Below, piece by piece: positions 18,455-28,298 of a stretch of 64,000 nt of DNA. The stretch comes from Ruminococcus flavefaciens 007c (lineage in GTDB: Bacteria; Bacillota; Clostridia; Oscillospirales; Ruminococcaceae), in assembly GCF_000571935.1 (NCBI RefSeq), contig NZ_ATAX01000036.1, forward strand, positions 1-64,000, given 5' to 3'. A model generated the notes under the pieces. It ran no database searches. It saw nothing but the letters and a program-made list of their open reading frames with translations, and was not told where the DNA came from. The translations under genes and the position numbers were made by a program. Within the stretch, counting starts at the first letter, position 1. Each line of letters starts with the position of its first letter.

Positions 18455-20965
18455 TTATGATCTGATCTCACTGCCGCCCCATTCAACAACTGTAAAGCCC
18501 TTTCTCTCAAAGGTCTCAAGCTGCTGCGGCTCAATATCAACAGCTTCTTCAAGGGGAACATAGGCCATGAATACACGGAGCAGGCTGTCAGGCTTCGGAG
18601 TGATATTCAGCTTTGCGGAATCGGTATACACATCGCCCTGGAAAGAAATGAGATTATACCTGTTATGCTCCATTCTCGGCAGCCAGTATACGATGAACTC
18701 GTTCATTTCTTCCTCGGTAAGTCCTATATAGATGAGCTTTTCCTTCAGGAAGCTCTCTGTATTACTTCCTGCAACGCAGAAGCCCTCAGAGAAGTCAAAT
18801 CTTGTACGGCAGTTTACAGCGTCCCAGAACAGATACTTATGATGTGTATCGTCTGCCTTGTTCAGAAGAGAACCGTCGGGGGAAGCTGTTACGTCCCAGC
18901 CGTTATTATACTTAGGATATGTTGTTGAGAGATCGGCTTCTGTAAGCTCCAGCTCAACATGGACATCTGTTTCTTCCTCAGGATAGAGATAGATAACAGG
19001 CTTGTCGCAGACTACCTCATATCTGATCGTGGGCGTGATATTATCCTCTTTGAATGTCCTTATCCATCCGTAACGATATCTGTAAAATACAAACACCCAG
19101 TTGTCATTACCTTTCTGATATCCGTTTTCGTTGAGCTTCGTTCCTTCGGGAATACTTAACCCTTCAACATATCCATAGCTTTCATCGGGCCCGATATACA
19201 GTTTAAGGTCATCTTCCAGAACAGTTAAAGGTGCGTATCCGACTATTACGTCCGGTTCAACATATAAGTAGTCACGGTCTACAAGCTCACGCTTCATAAG
19301 GGCAAGGTCGAATACGTCGAGTATGTTGTCGCGGCAGAAATCTGCGGCTTTAAAATCGGTAGTTTCCGTGCAGTTTACGCCAAGCAGCCATTTTTGCAGA
19401 AGCACAACATCTGAGATACTGAACGTATTATCCCCGTTAAAGTCACCGCTTGGGTGCCATTTCGTTCTGCAGGTAAGCTCGATACAGTCAGAATTTTCAG
19501 ATGTTATCTCAAACTTAAGATCATTATACCAGCCTGATCTTGTTTCAGGAGTTAAATAATAGCCGTATGACTTATCATATACCTGACACGAATCAATAGT
19601 GCAGGGGTTGGAGTTGATATCAAATGTTTTGTAAATGATCTCATATATGTCCCCCTCTTTACTTGTGTATTTATTGAGATGGGCATTTCCATTGGGGATA
19701 TCTATCAGCTCGCCTGTGTCTGAGTCATAAAAGGTTATCCTTGTTGACTTCTGCGGGTTGTTTTTCTTTTTCAGTCTGAACACCACATCAGCAGTATCGT
19801 TATTGTATTTTGTAACGGTCATATGATCGTCGGGGAGAATGTTACCGTTATAGTAACCTGCGGATTTATCTTCTGTGTCGGGCAGAGAATATCCTTCGGG
19901 AAGATCATTGCTGCTTAATCCAAATGAGAAATTGTACCCGTCAAAGAAGTCGCCTAAACGTACAATAGCAGGATTTTTATTAAATCCAACGGGCTGCATA
20001 TTACAGCAGATCTCACCCTCGGGAGTGCTTTGGCTTATATCTGTCCATATTCTCGGTACTGCACCCTCGGGGAGCGTAAGCGGCTCGTTTGTATCATCGT
20101 CAACAAGAGTGACGCGCATATCTCCCGATAGCAGTATATTCTGTGCGCCATTTATAACTGCACAGTCGGCGACAAGTGTCTTGCTGTCTTCTTCGATGCT
20201 GGCATGAACTGCTCCGAAATCATAGGAGATCTTGTCATAGCCGTCCTTGACAGCCTTGTAAGCGTAGATCATATTGGTTTGTACGATTATAGGAAGATCA
20301 GATCCTGAACCGATTTTGCTTGTGCAGTCGCTTATTGCTTCAAGCTCAAAGCATTCTTTTCCGTCATCTTTCAGAAGCCAATCATAGTCAGAGCCTTCCT
20401 CATGAGAAAGACAGAACACTAAATAGTTATCCTTTACAGATAAATGACTGTTTTTGTCTGCATAATCCCAGTATTCCTTTTCGCAGTCGGGCAGCCAGCT
20501 GTATATGTCGGTCTCTATCACCTGAGTACCGAAACTTGTAAAAGAGAATTCTTTCTGAACTTCCGAGTCACAGCTTAATTGCACTTTGAAATCCGGCTGT
20601 GATGTCCATGCATTTTTGTATGCCATTACTTCATATGCTGTATCGGTATCTTCATTCACAAATACATCATGGTAGTATTCCGTAGGAAGAGCGGCTGTGT
20701 TTTTTATGTTGTATTTCTTTGTACTGAAAGACGGCTCCTCAAATACAACACAAAGCAGATCGCTTTCATTCTGATCTCCTATGTGCGTTACACCGTAAGT
20801 GTTAAGGAATTCGACTGCTGATTCAAGGTCGTTCGGAATCCAGTCAGAAAACAAGACGACAGACTTGGTGGGGGTGGTTTGTTCGGCGGCAAATACAGGC
20901 GGTGTGGATACCGCAGATGTTAACATCATACCTGTTGTCATAACAGCAATTAGTTTAGAATTCAT
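18455..20965 (-). CDS. Secreted dockerin protein, paralogue C
   Basis: 836 residues from ATG 20965, after CGGAGGATC. Signal peptide 1-27 (VFA/AEQ). N-terminal domains match paralogue [35 protein letters not shown]. Two DTGE-type modules follow ([14 protein letters not shown] and [12 protein letters not shown]). The dockerin at about 505-570 has a less canonical first loop ([20 protein letters not shown]). An SH3-like domain at about 587-640 and the KPVIYLYP to VVEWGG domain (about 655-836) complete it. The C-terminal domain is far more conserved with paralogue B than the N-terminal half, including 77 identical nucleotides. It is exported; substrate unknown. Confidence 0.88.
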   Translation of the reverse strand: MNSKLIAVMTTGMMLTSAVSTPPVFAAEQTTPTKSVVLFSDWIPNDLESAVEFLNTYGVTHIGDQNESDLLCVVFEEPSFSTKKYNIKNTAALPTEYYHDVFVNEDTDTAYEVMAYKNAWTSQPDFKVQLSCDSEVQKEFSFTSFGTQVIETDIYSWLPDCEKEYWDYADKNSHLSVKDNYLVFCLSHEEGSDYDWLLKDDGKECFELEAISDCTSKIGSGSDLPIIVQTNMIYAYKAVKDGYDKISYDFGAVHASIEEDSKTLVADCAVINGAQNILLSGDMRVTLVDDDTNEPLTLPEGAVPRIWTDISQSTPEGEICCNMQPVGFNKNPAIVRLGDFFDGYNFSFGLSSNDLPEGYSLPDTEDKSAGYYNGNILPDDHMTVTKYNNDTADVVFRLKKKNNPQKSTRITFYDSDTGELIDIPNGNAHLNKYTSKEGDIYEIIYKTFDINSNPCTIDSCQVYDKSYGYYLTPETRSGWYNDLKFEITSENSDCIELTCRTKWHPSGDFNGDNTFSISDVVLLQKWLLGVNCTETTDFKAADFCRDNILDVFDLALMKRELVDRDYLYVEPDVIVGYAPLTVLEDDLKLYIGPDESYGYVEGLSIPEGTKLNENGYQKGNDNWVFVFYRYRYGWIRTFKEDNITPTIRYEVVCDKPVIYLYPEEETDVHVELELTEADLSTTYPKYNNGWDVTASPDGSLLNKADDTHHKYLFWDAVNCRTRFDFSEGFCVAGSNTESFLKEKLIYIGLTEEEMNEFIVYWLPRMEHNRYNLISFQGDVYTDSAKLNITPKPDSLLRVFMAYVPLEEAVDIEPQQLETFERKGFTVVEWGGSEIRS

Positions 20966-21178
20966 TTTCGATCCTCCGTTCTTTAATTGAAATATGACTG
21001 TGCAAGTTTTTATTCTTGTTATTTTGGGCCAATGTCAAATTCCAGAGAAGTCTGCCCCGAATCGGGGGCTGATACCTTATCCACAGTCATTCTCTTTTTT
21101 TATTATTATACCTTATTTTTTACGTATACTAAATACAAAACAGGCGGCTCACCGAATTAATAAAAAAGTATATACACT
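20966..21178 (-). promoter_or_regulatory. Leader and promoter region of paralogue C
   Basis: Minus-strand TATAAT at 21105-21110, with a weak TTTAGT 17 nt upstream, begins a 120-nt leader containing a GCCCC/GGGGC hairpin (21054-21069). It is unrelated to the shared promoter region of paralogues A and B, so paralogue C is probably controlled differently. Confidence 0.45.
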
Positions 21179-21643
21179 TCACGGACTTCCCATTCCCCTG
21201 GCAAATGCTATGAGATAGCCAAAGATACAGGCAACACTTATCATACCGCAAAGGCAGCATGAGGTTAAAAGTATCTGAGGGAGATTCCCGGCGAAGGATA
21301 TACTGCATAGTATCAAAGCGATGATGCACAGGATACCGGCGGCAATTCCTGCTGCCTTTACAGAAAAATGATCGTGGATCTTACTGTCTGTCCAAAAGAG
21401 CCACACAGCAGCGCCTGCTGCAACACAGCTGAGTACGGCAATGATAATAGCAGGTACCATGTGTTCTTTTTTGAAACACCAGAGTCCGAACACAGCGATG
21501 AGATCGGGAATCGCTGCATAAACAGCTGCTTCTAAGCAATATACGGGATGCGGAGCATGAATGTCGATCACAGTATAAGCGATACCTGCCAGTACAAGCG
21601 AAAGCAGGTACAGCAGCCACAGATGTGAGATAAGATAAGTCAT
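21179..21643 (-). CDS. Small multi-pass membrane protein
   Basis: 154 residues from ATG 21643 with AGGAGG 8 nt upstream. Five hydrophobic segments span almost the whole length (WLLYLLSLVLAGIAYTV, AIPDLIAVFGLWCF, VPAIIIAVLSCVAAGAAVW and two more). No conserved charged or catalytic motif is visible and I do not recognise the family. It stands alone. Confidence 0.6.
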   Translation of the reverse strand: MTYLISHLWLLYLLSLVLAGIAYTVIDIHAPHPVYCLEAAVYAAIPDLIAVFGLWCFKKEHMVPAIIIAVLSCVAAGAAVWLFWTDSKIHDHFSVKAAGIAAGILCIIALILCSISFAGNLPQILLTSCCLCGMISVACIFGYLIAFARGMGSP

Positions 21644-22044
21644 GTTTTACCTCCTATCATTCAGATATTGCCACAATATGGTAGGCTTATTGAATATCAT
21701 CGCTTTCTGTATATTCAGGACGCCTGTCATCAGTAACATGATGCTTGCAGCAGCGGCATAAAAATTTATGTAAATTCTCCCTTATGAATGACCTCTTTCA
21801 TTCTTGTTCAATTATATCATAATCAAGCATAAAAATCAATTGTGTCACGCATAAACCTGCGGGAAACCGTGTTTATATTGCAAATGCCCGTGCAGGCATA
21901 GTCTATCTTCGTGAAGAGTGTTTGCGTGGTTTCACGGCTTTTTGCGGTATATTCTAACCTCCACAGAAAATAAAAAGCAGTACGAAGACTGCTTATATTT
22001 TTATTCAGCTACTGATAAGAATCTACAGCGTGACGCTGCAACCA
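21644..22044. other. Intergenic stretch with possible folded RNA
   Basis: No gene seen. At 21860-21950 GGAAACCGTG and CGTGGTTTCAC could pair over 80 nt, enclosing a small hairpin ATGCC-CGTGCA-GGCAT. Whether it is transcribed cannot be told. Confidence 0.25.
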
Positions 22045-22293
22045 CTATATGAAATCCCAATTAGGATTCATTTCTTCTGTTGTTTTCCAATCAATATTAT
22101 TTTTTTCCTTTAATATTCTTTTTTTCTCTCTTTCAACAAATGCAAATCTGCCACACCTTATTTCAGGTTCTACTAAAGATTCAGCTTCTTTGTTGACTTC
22201 TTCAATAATAGCTTTAAAGTATTCTGTATCTTCAATGGGATCATGTTTTAGCGGTTCGGTTTTGGGTAAAAGTTCTCTTTTTCTTCTTTTCAT
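22045..22293 (-). CDS. Small charged protein, unknown
   Basis: 82 residues from ATG 22293, preceded by AGGAG. It is highly charged (MKRRKRELLPKTEPLKHD at the start, VEREKKRILKEKNNID later), probably helical and cytoplasmic, without Cys motifs apart from one Cys. A promoter lies 60-80 bp upstream. No family recognised. Confidence 0.6.
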   Translation of the reverse strand: MKRRKRELLPKTEPLKHDPIEDTEYFKAIIEEVNKEAESLVEPEIRCGRFAFVEREKKRILKEKNNIDWKTTEEMNPNWDFI

Positions 22294-22349
22294 AATCTAA
22301 ACTCCTATGAATTTCGTCTTTGCAAAGCAAGCTATACTTTTCTACGGAA

Positions 22350-22379
22350 ATTATATCATATCTCAGAAGCGAAAGTCAA
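22350..22379 (-). promoter_or_regulatory. Promoter of the 82-residue protein gene
   Basis: Minus-strand TTGACT (22374-22379), 18 nt, TATAAT (22350-22355). The rest of the intergenic region up to 22774 holds no supported gene. Confidence 0.7.
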
Positions 22380-22774
22380 TATCATAGATCCTGTATTTAA
22401 CAGTATATCATAAAGAAGCTGTATCATCAGGTATTATGGAGTATCCATACAGAAGTGGTTTTAGCTTCGGTCTCCGTGTATTTATTTCTCATATCTGACA
22501 CCGGTCGGATATTGATCATATGGATCACGTTCCTTTCGTTATCTGTATTTTATCGACTTGTCCATAGCATGAAAATGAATGTATCACATAATTGGTTTTA
22601 TAGTAGGAAAAACCATGTCCCTATCCGACAGTTGTTATTTTGCACTGAAATATGCCGTGTAATATATACAAAATGCTGAAAATACATCTCAGCTGCAGCA
22701 ATTCAAGCTTTTTCTGACACATAATTACCAGAAACACCTTTTGAAAGTATGACCATTAAGGGGGTAAGAATACT

Positions 22775-23545
22775 ATGAAAAATACGGCAGCAAAAGTAAT
22801 AGCGATCCTTATATCCGTTATGTGTTTTGCAGGATTCACGGCATGCGGAGCCAGGGCGGAAACAGGCAGCCATGGGCAGACTTTCGAGGAGACAGATGCG
22901 GGCGGCAAGGATAAGGAAGAGGAGACCACAGCTAAGATTACGGAAGATGCCACGACGGCGATCAGTGCCGAAAATGCCGATAATGATGCCGTAGAAGCCT
23001 TTCATGAGGCAAAACTAATCAAAGTCGGCGAGCATACCTATTATCCGGATTATCTTTTCGAATCCGACAGAGATAAGAAGTTTAAGGATTATATTCTATC
23101 TGTTCTCGGGAAATGCGACAAGGAGCTTCACGATAACATCTTCGTTTACGTCATCATGGAAGCCGAGACAAAGGATGAATTCAGATTTTCTGCCAAGATC
23201 ATTATTGACGGCGTAATCCTTGAAGAAGGAGAGATGATGAACTGGCATACACCTGATACAGGCTATGTCTGGAATTACGATTACTCTAAGTTCAGAAGAT
23301 GCGACTTTACCAAGAGTGATCTCGTTCCGGCAGAAGAAGCAATCACGATCGTTTATGAAGACGCGAAAGCGAATTCCGAAAAGCTCTGTAATGGTGACAG
23401 TATTTCCGGCACATATCTTCTTAAGGCAGACGGTCAGGGGAACCTTTACTACGAATTCACCGTAAACAAATACAGTTTAGTTACGATTGACGCAAAGACT
23501 GGTTCGATGATCAAAGCGCACTACTGGGACGGCGAGTACACATAA
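22775..23545 (+). CDS. Lipoprotein with C-terminal PepSY-like segment
   Basis: 256 residues from ATG 22775, after AAGGGGG. An N-terminal signal ends in the lipobox FTAC (Cys near residue 24), so it should be anchored to the outer face of the membrane. Residues 25-75 are an acidic, Thr/Glu/Ala-rich linker. The folded part includes GNLYYEFTVNKYSLVTIDAK, which resembles the strand pattern of PepSY domains (usually inhibitory or metal-related), but the match is short. It is monocistronic, with a terminator downstream. Confidence 0.6.
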   Translation: MKNTAAKVIAILISVMCFAGFTACGARAETGSHGQTFEETDAGGKDKEEETTAKITEDATTAISAENADNDAVEAFHEAKLIKVGEHTYYPDYLFESDRDKKFKDYILSVLGKCDKELHDNIFVYVIMEAETKDEFRFSAKIIIDGVILEEGEMMNWHTPDTGYVWNYDYSKFRRCDFTKSDLVPAEEAITIVYEDAKANSEKLCNGDSISGTYLLKADGQGNLYYEFTVNKYSLVTIDAKTGSMIKAHYWDGEYT

Positions 23546-23576
23546 TACCAATAACAAACCTTGAGTAGAGATAAAA

Positions 23577-23612
23577 AAGCTCCCTGTGTTTATTACACAT
23601 GGAACTTTTTTA
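23577..23612 (+). terminator. Terminator of the lipoprotein gene
   Basis: GCTCCCTGTG / CACATGGAAC imperfect stem followed by TTTTTTAT. Confidence 0.65.
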
Positions 23613-23806
23613 TTTCCGAGGGATCATATAACCGGAGAATATATCTTTTGAAAATAATACTAAAGCATTACAAATAACAGTTTTTTTATTGTTATTTCAA
23701 ACGCAATATGCTATAATAGTTTCAGCAGCTGGTACTTTACTGTCATTGAAATCCTGTAATGATATAAAATCACCCTATAAACATTCAAATAATGATATTA
23801 TTGCAA

Positions 23807-23835
23807 AGTGACTAAACCGTCACCTTTTAGTCACT
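23807..23835. promoter_or_regulatory. Operator-like inverted repeat before the ABC transporter operon
   Basis: AGTGACTAAA (23807-23816) and TTTAGTCACT (23826-23835) are a perfect 10-bp inverted repeat with a 9-nt spacer. Within it GTCAC also repeats directly at 11-bp spacing, as expected for an OmpR-type regulator. It lies 65 bp upstream of the ATPase gene, and the operon encodes such a regulator, so autoregulation is likely. Confidence 0.6.
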
Positions 23836-23900
23836 GTAATGAAATAATGAAGGGGTAAAGTAAGTATCATAAAATATCACACATAATACGGGAGGACAAT

Positions 23901-24590
23901 ATGGAAATATTAAGATGTGAAAACGTATCAAAGGTATACGGAAAAGGCGAAACAAAGGTAACGGCACTCGATAAGGTCAGCTTTACGGTTGAAAAGGGAG
24001 AGTTCGTATCTATAATAGGACCTTCGGGAAGCGGTAAATCTACGCTGCTTCACATACTTGGTGGAGTGGATAAACCCACAGAAGGCAAGGTCTTTATAGA
24101 CGGTACGGATATACACAGTCTGAGCGAAGATAAGCTGGCTATATTCAGAAGGAGACAGATCGGACTGGTATATCAGTTTTACAATCTGATGCCTGTACTG
24201 AATATAGATGAGAATATCGCACTTCCGCATATTCTTGACGGAAGACCTCTGGATAAGGAAAGACTGGATCAGGTCGTTGAACATCTGGGACTGACGGACA
24301 GGAGAAATAATCTTCCCAGCCAGCTGTCAGGCGGACAGCAGCAGAGAGTATCGATAGGACGTGCACTGTACAGTCATCCTGCAATACTGCTGGCAGATGA
24401 ACCGACAGGTAATCTGGACCGCAAGACAGGTGAGGAGATAATAGAGCTGCTAAAGGAATCAAATGAAAAGAATAAGCAGACACTGATACTTATAACCCAT
24501 GATGAGGCTCTGGCAATGCAGGCTGACCGTATCATAAGCATTGAGGACGGCCGCATCGGCAGAGATGAAAAGGTCAGAAATCTGGTTTAA
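23901..24590 (+). CDS. ABC transporter ATPase (MacB/LolD/BceA class)
   Basis: 229 residues, ATG 23901 after GGGAGGAC. Walker A GPSGSGKST at 40-48, signature LSGGQQQRVSIGRAL, Walker B ILLADEPTG and an H-loop in LILITHD. The size and the YQFYNLMPVLN Q-loop are typical of ATPases that pair with FtsX-type permeases. Such systems do mechanical work in antimicrobial-peptide resistance, lipoprotein release or signalling rather than bulk transport. The gene is first in a four-gene operon with its permease, a response regulator and a sensor kinase. Confidence 0.95.
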   Translation: MEILRCENVSKVYGKGETKVTALDKVSFTVEKGEFVSIIGPSGSGKSTLLHILGGVDKPTEGKVFIDGTDIHSLSEDKLAIFRRRQIGLVYQFYNLMPVLNIDENIALPHILDGRPLDKERLDQVVEHLGLTDRRNNLPSQLSGGQQQRVSIGRALYSHPAILLADEPTGNLDRKTGEEIIELLKESNEKNKQTLILITHDEALAMQADRIISIEDGRIGRDEKVRNLV

Positions 24591-24616
24591 GCGGGTATGA
24601 AAAAGAAGGTGACAAA

Positions 24617-27589
24617 ATGGACAATAAGAAGATAATCTTTCAGGTTACAAGAACATATATGATGAAGAACCGTAAGCGTACACTGGTTACTTTTCTCGGT
24701 ATACTGGTAATGGTTATTCTTATGACTGCGGTATTCATCGGCAAGGATACAGTTATGGGCTACATGAAGAATGTAGCTGTAGCGTATAAGGGAAGCTGGC
24801 ATTATCAGGTATATGATATCGGCAAAGAAGAGGCAGAGCAGATAAAGGCTCTTGATTTTATAGATAAATTTGAGGTCTCAAAGCCTCTCGGATATGCGGA
24901 ATTCCCCGAAAGCGGAAATCCCGATGTCACACCTTACCTTGAAGTCAAGGAGTATTCGGAAAACCTTTTTGAACTGATGAACATAAAGGTTAAAGAAGGA
25001 CGTTATCCGAAAAACTCAGATGAAGTCATTATCAGTGAAATAGCACTGAATGAAGGTGCTGACATAAAGCTCGGAGATACTATTGAAGCAGACTTTTTTG
25101 ACAGATACATACACGCATTTACTGCAGAAGAATCGGATGCACTGATTGCAGAGGGAAAAGAAGCGAATTCGATAATGCTTCCTATCGGTTTTCAGCTCAG
25201 ACCGGGAGATTTATTGAAAGTTCCCGATCATTTTCCATATAATAAAAACAATGCTCTCATTGAGATGATACATGAGCCTACGGGGCTCAGTAAGACTCTG
25301 ACCGTAGTCGGTATAATGGAAGAGCCGTATTACGGATTACCCGGACAGGGCGGATATATAGCACTGACAGGAACAGATAATACCGTAAACGATAATGATA
25401 AAATCAATGCTGTATTGACAATAGATCAAAAAACGCATAAAGACTGTTTCGGAGAAATAGCAAAGATACTTGACACATCAAAAACGCCTGAAGAAAGAGA
25501 GGCTGCAGCAGGTCAGAGCAGCAATTATTTTACAGAGGATGATGAGCTGATCCCCGTTGAAAACGGTAAGATCGTTTCAAACGATATGCTTCTGGCATTC
25601 ACTTCAAACGGACAGAATGACAGTCTTAATTTCCTTGTGATGTTTTGTCAGTTATTCTTTGTAGTGCTTATCACGGCTGCATCACTGGTACTTATATACA
25701 ACGTATTCAGTATGTCTTATCAGGAAAGATGCAGATACCTCGGAATGCTGTCATCAGTTGGTGCTACACGCAGCCAGAAAAGATGGAGCGTATATTATGA
25801 GGCCTTCTCACTGCTTGCTCTGGCGCTTCCGCTTGGAATATGTATCGGATTTATTGTGGTAAAAGTGGGAATGGGACTGCTTTACCCATATTTTTCAAAG
25901 TTATTCGGTTCACTTCTGCTGAATGTTGTAATGGGCAGAAGCTTTGATATTCCCAACAGAATAGTGATCAATCCTTTAAACATACTGCTTGTTGTGATAT
26001 TCTCCACGGCTGCTGTTTTTATTTCGGCATGGATACCTGCACTCAAAATAAGCAAGATAGGACCTGTTGAAAGCATAAGAGGAAACGAGAATTCAATGAA
26101 GCTGAAGAAAAAAGGCTATAAAAGTCATCTTGGCCTTATGCTTAAGGGAAAAGCCGAAAAGCTTATGGGAACAGCTTCAGTAGAAAGAAATATTTCATCT
26201 ACCAAAGGCATTATAAGAAGCATCACTGCATTTACCGCACTTACTCTTATAACCGCATTTGCGGCAGGAAGCATTGGTGATATACTTAAAAGTATGGAGA
26301 ATGAAGAAAGTCTGATTCCGGGCAAGGTATACACTGACTGTTCATATGTATTTAGGACTACCGGTCATCTTGATGAGGAGTGGTATCTGTCAGGCAGAGA
26401 AGATATCATGACTTCCGATGAAGTCAGCAAGTATGTGGAAATGGATGTCGCTTATTATGACGGCGGTATTCCGATAAAGTATTATAATGAGGAATATATC
26501 GGAACAGCAAGGCAGATACTTGAAAAGTGGTTTCCGAACGCAACGCCTGAACAGATACAGGAGCGTCTTTTCGGGGACGATAACTTCAGAAATGTGTACG
26601 CTCACCCGTGGACGGACATCATAACCTTGAATGATGAGGACTTTAACAAGATAGCAGACAGGGCAGGTATCAGCCTTACAAAATATGAAGGTTCGGAAAC
26701 GGGTCCTGTGCTGATATATGATTCACTGAAAATCTCAACGCAGGATTGTGCTTTTTTCGACGATGATGCACAAAAGCCCAAATATGACGAATACTTCCTG
26801 AAGAAACCTTTATCCGTGAATGAAGGTGATACTATAGAACTTGAACTTACGGAATACGATGAAGAGCAGAATGAAGAATATGATTTCACTGTTCCCGTAA
26901 AGTTTGCAGGGTACATAGATGCCGATGCTATAAAGGAGTATTTCACTCTGAACGATAACGTGACCTTCATCTTCATTTCAGAGCAGACACGGGATAATAT
27001 AATACTTAAAGATCCTGAATTCGGAAGGAATGATATCTGGAAGTGTGTATTCTTTAACGTAAATACAGAGGATTCTCAGCTGATTGGAAAGCTTTCAAAG
27101 ATCGAAGATGAATTCGGACAAAGTGCGCTTCAATCAATGGAGTTTTTTGATCTGAAGGACTTTTCGGAAGTGGTAACAACAATAGCAAATATCGTAGCAG
27201 TATGTTTTACATTAATGATAGCGCTTATATGTCTGCTTAACCTGTATAATTCAGTGATGGGCAGATGCCTTGCAAGACATAAGGAAATGGCTGTCCTGCA
27301 TTCGATGGGCATGACGAAAAAACAGAAGAATAAGATGCTTTTTATCGAGAACATAAGGCTTTTGATAAAGTCATTTATAAGGTCAGCTTTGATTACATCG
27401 GGCTTTGCGATATGTTTATATAAACTGATCAATCTGCATTATGAAAGAGTAAGTATTACGATACCTGTAGGGGGGATAATAATTACTCTGCTTGTGAGCA
27501 TAACAGGCCTGATGGCATTTACAAAAATATGCTACAGACATGAAAACGGTATGCAGATAATAGATGAGATACGTAAGGAGAGTATATGA
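24617..27589 (+). CDS. FtsX/MacB-type ABC permease with two large extracellular domains
   Basis: 990 residues, ATG 24617 after AAGGTGAC. A hydrophobic segment at 20-42 is followed by about 290 extracellular residues and then three membrane segments (from LNFLVMFCQLFFVVLITAA). A second copy repeats the pattern, with a segment near 535-560, about 280 extracellular residues and three final helices. This gives eight segments in a duplicated FtsX layout, unlike the ten-segment BceB layout with its single extracellular domain. Extracellular parts are acidic. It overlaps the next gene by 4 nt (ATGA). The ligand is unknown; antimicrobial peptide sensing or resistance is the usual role of such modules. 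Confidence 0.88.
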   Translation: MDNKKIIFQVTRTYMMKNRKRTLVTFLGILVMVILMTAVFIGKDTVMGYMKNVAVAYKGSWHYQVYDIGKEEAEQIKALDFIDKFEVSKPLGYAEFPESGNPDVTPYLEVKEYSENLFELMNIKVKEGRYPKNSDEVIISEIALNEGADIKLGDTIEADFFDRYIHAFTAEESDALIAEGKEANSIMLPIGFQLRPGDLLKVPDHFPYNKNNALIEMIHEPTGLSKTLTVVGIMEEPYYGLPGQGGYIALTGTDNTVNDNDKINAVLTIDQKTHKDCFGEIAKILDTSKTPEEREAAAGQSSNYFTEDDELIPVENGKIVSNDMLLAFTSNGQNDSLNFLVMFCQLFFVVLITAASLVLIYNVFSMSYQERCRYLGMLSSVGATRSQKRWSVYYEAFSLLALALPLGICIGFIVVKVGMGLLYPYFSKLFGSLLLNVVMGRSFDIPNRIVINPLNILLVVIFSTAAVFISAWIPALKISKIGPVESIRGNENSMKLKKKGYKSHLGLMLKGKAEKLMGTASVERNISSTKGIIRSITAFTALTLITAFAAGSIGDILKSMENEESLIPGKVYTDCSYVFRTTGHLDEEWYLSGREDIMTSDEVSKYVEMDVAYYDGGIPIKYYNEEYIGTARQILEKWFPNATPEQIQERLFGDDNFRNVYAHPWTDIITLNDEDFNKIADRAGISLTKYEGSETGPVLIYDSLKISTQDCAFFDDDAQKPKYDEYFLKKPLSVNEGDTIELELTEYDEEQNEEYDFTVPVKFAGYIDADAIKEYFTLNDNVTFIFISEQTRDNIILKDPEFGRNDIWKCVFFNVNTEDSQLIGKLSKIEDEFGQSALQSMEFFDLKDFSEVVTTIANIVAVCFTLMIALICLLNLYNSVMGRCLARHKEMAVLHSMGMTKKQKNKMLFIENIRLLIKSFIRSALITSGFAICLYKLINLHYERVSITIPVGGIIITLLVSITGLMAFTKICYRHENGMQIIDEIRKESI

Positions 27590-28293
27590 AAGTATTGATT
27601 GCAGAAGATGATCCCATAATAGTGGAAGGGCTTAAAATAGCACTTTTACAGGAGGGCTACGAGGTCGAAGCATTCGGGGATATGAAAAGCGCTATAGAGG
27701 CAATACAAGAAGAGGTACACTTTGATGTGTGCCTCCTTGACATAACCCTTCCCGATGGCGACGGCTATCAGATATGCAAGGCAATAAGAGGAAAATCAGA
27801 TGTTCCGATAATCTTTCTGACAGCCTGTGACGATGAACTGCATACCGTTCTTGCCTTTGAAAATGAGGCTGATGATTATATATCCAAGCCGTTCAGGATA
27901 AGAGAGCTTTTAGCCAGAATGAAGGCGGTTATGCGAAGAAGCGGCGGAAGCAGTTCCAATGCGGATAAAGCAGGAAAAAAACAGGAAGTGGAGCAGAAAC
28001 CTATTGAGATAGGCAGGAATATACTGGATATCAGAAGCGGAAGGATAATGCGTGATGAAGAGGAGATATTCCTTTCAGCTGCCGAATACAGACTTCTTCT
28101 TACGTTTGTAAGAAACAGGGGACTGCTCCTTACAAGGCAGCAGATATTAAATAGTATGTGGGACAGTGCAGGGGATTATGTAAATGACAATACTCTGACG
28201 GTATATGTTAAAAGACTCAGAAAAAAACTGGAACAGGAAGGCGATGAGCCCATAATACAGACCGTTCGTGGAATGGGCTATCGTATGGTTTGA
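27586..28293 (+). CDS. OmpR-family response regulator
   Basis: 235 residues. The receiver domain has the acidic pair EDD at 7-9, phospho-acceptor Asp52 (CLLDITLPDG), Thr in FLTA and Lys in SKPF. The C-terminal winged helix (about 140-235) has TVYVKRLRKKLE and RTVRGMGYRMV. Start overlaps the permease stop (ATGA). It probably binds the inverted repeat at 23807-23835. It is paired with the kinase that follows. Confidence 0.95.
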   Translation: MKVLIAEDDPIIVEGLKIALLQEGYEVEAFGDMKSAIEAIQEEVHFDVCLLDITLPDGDGYQICKAIRGKSDVPIIFLTACDDELHTVLAFENEADDYISKPFRIRELLARMKAVMRRSGGSSSNADKAGKKQEVEQKPIEIGRNILDIRSGRIMRDEEEIFLSAAEYRLLLTFVRNRGLLLTRQQILNSMWDSAGDYVNDNTLTVYVKRLRKKLEQEGDEPIIQTVRGMGYRMV

Positions 28294-28298
28294 TTCAA

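Noticed and set aside
21860..21950. Possible structured RNA
   Set aside because: Only one long-range pairing and one small hairpin can be drawn, with no promoter or terminator; kept as a low-confidence note.
22455..22679. 74-codon plus-strand frame
   Set aside because: No ribosome binding site and low-complexity Ile/Ser/Val content without a hydrophobic pattern that makes sense.
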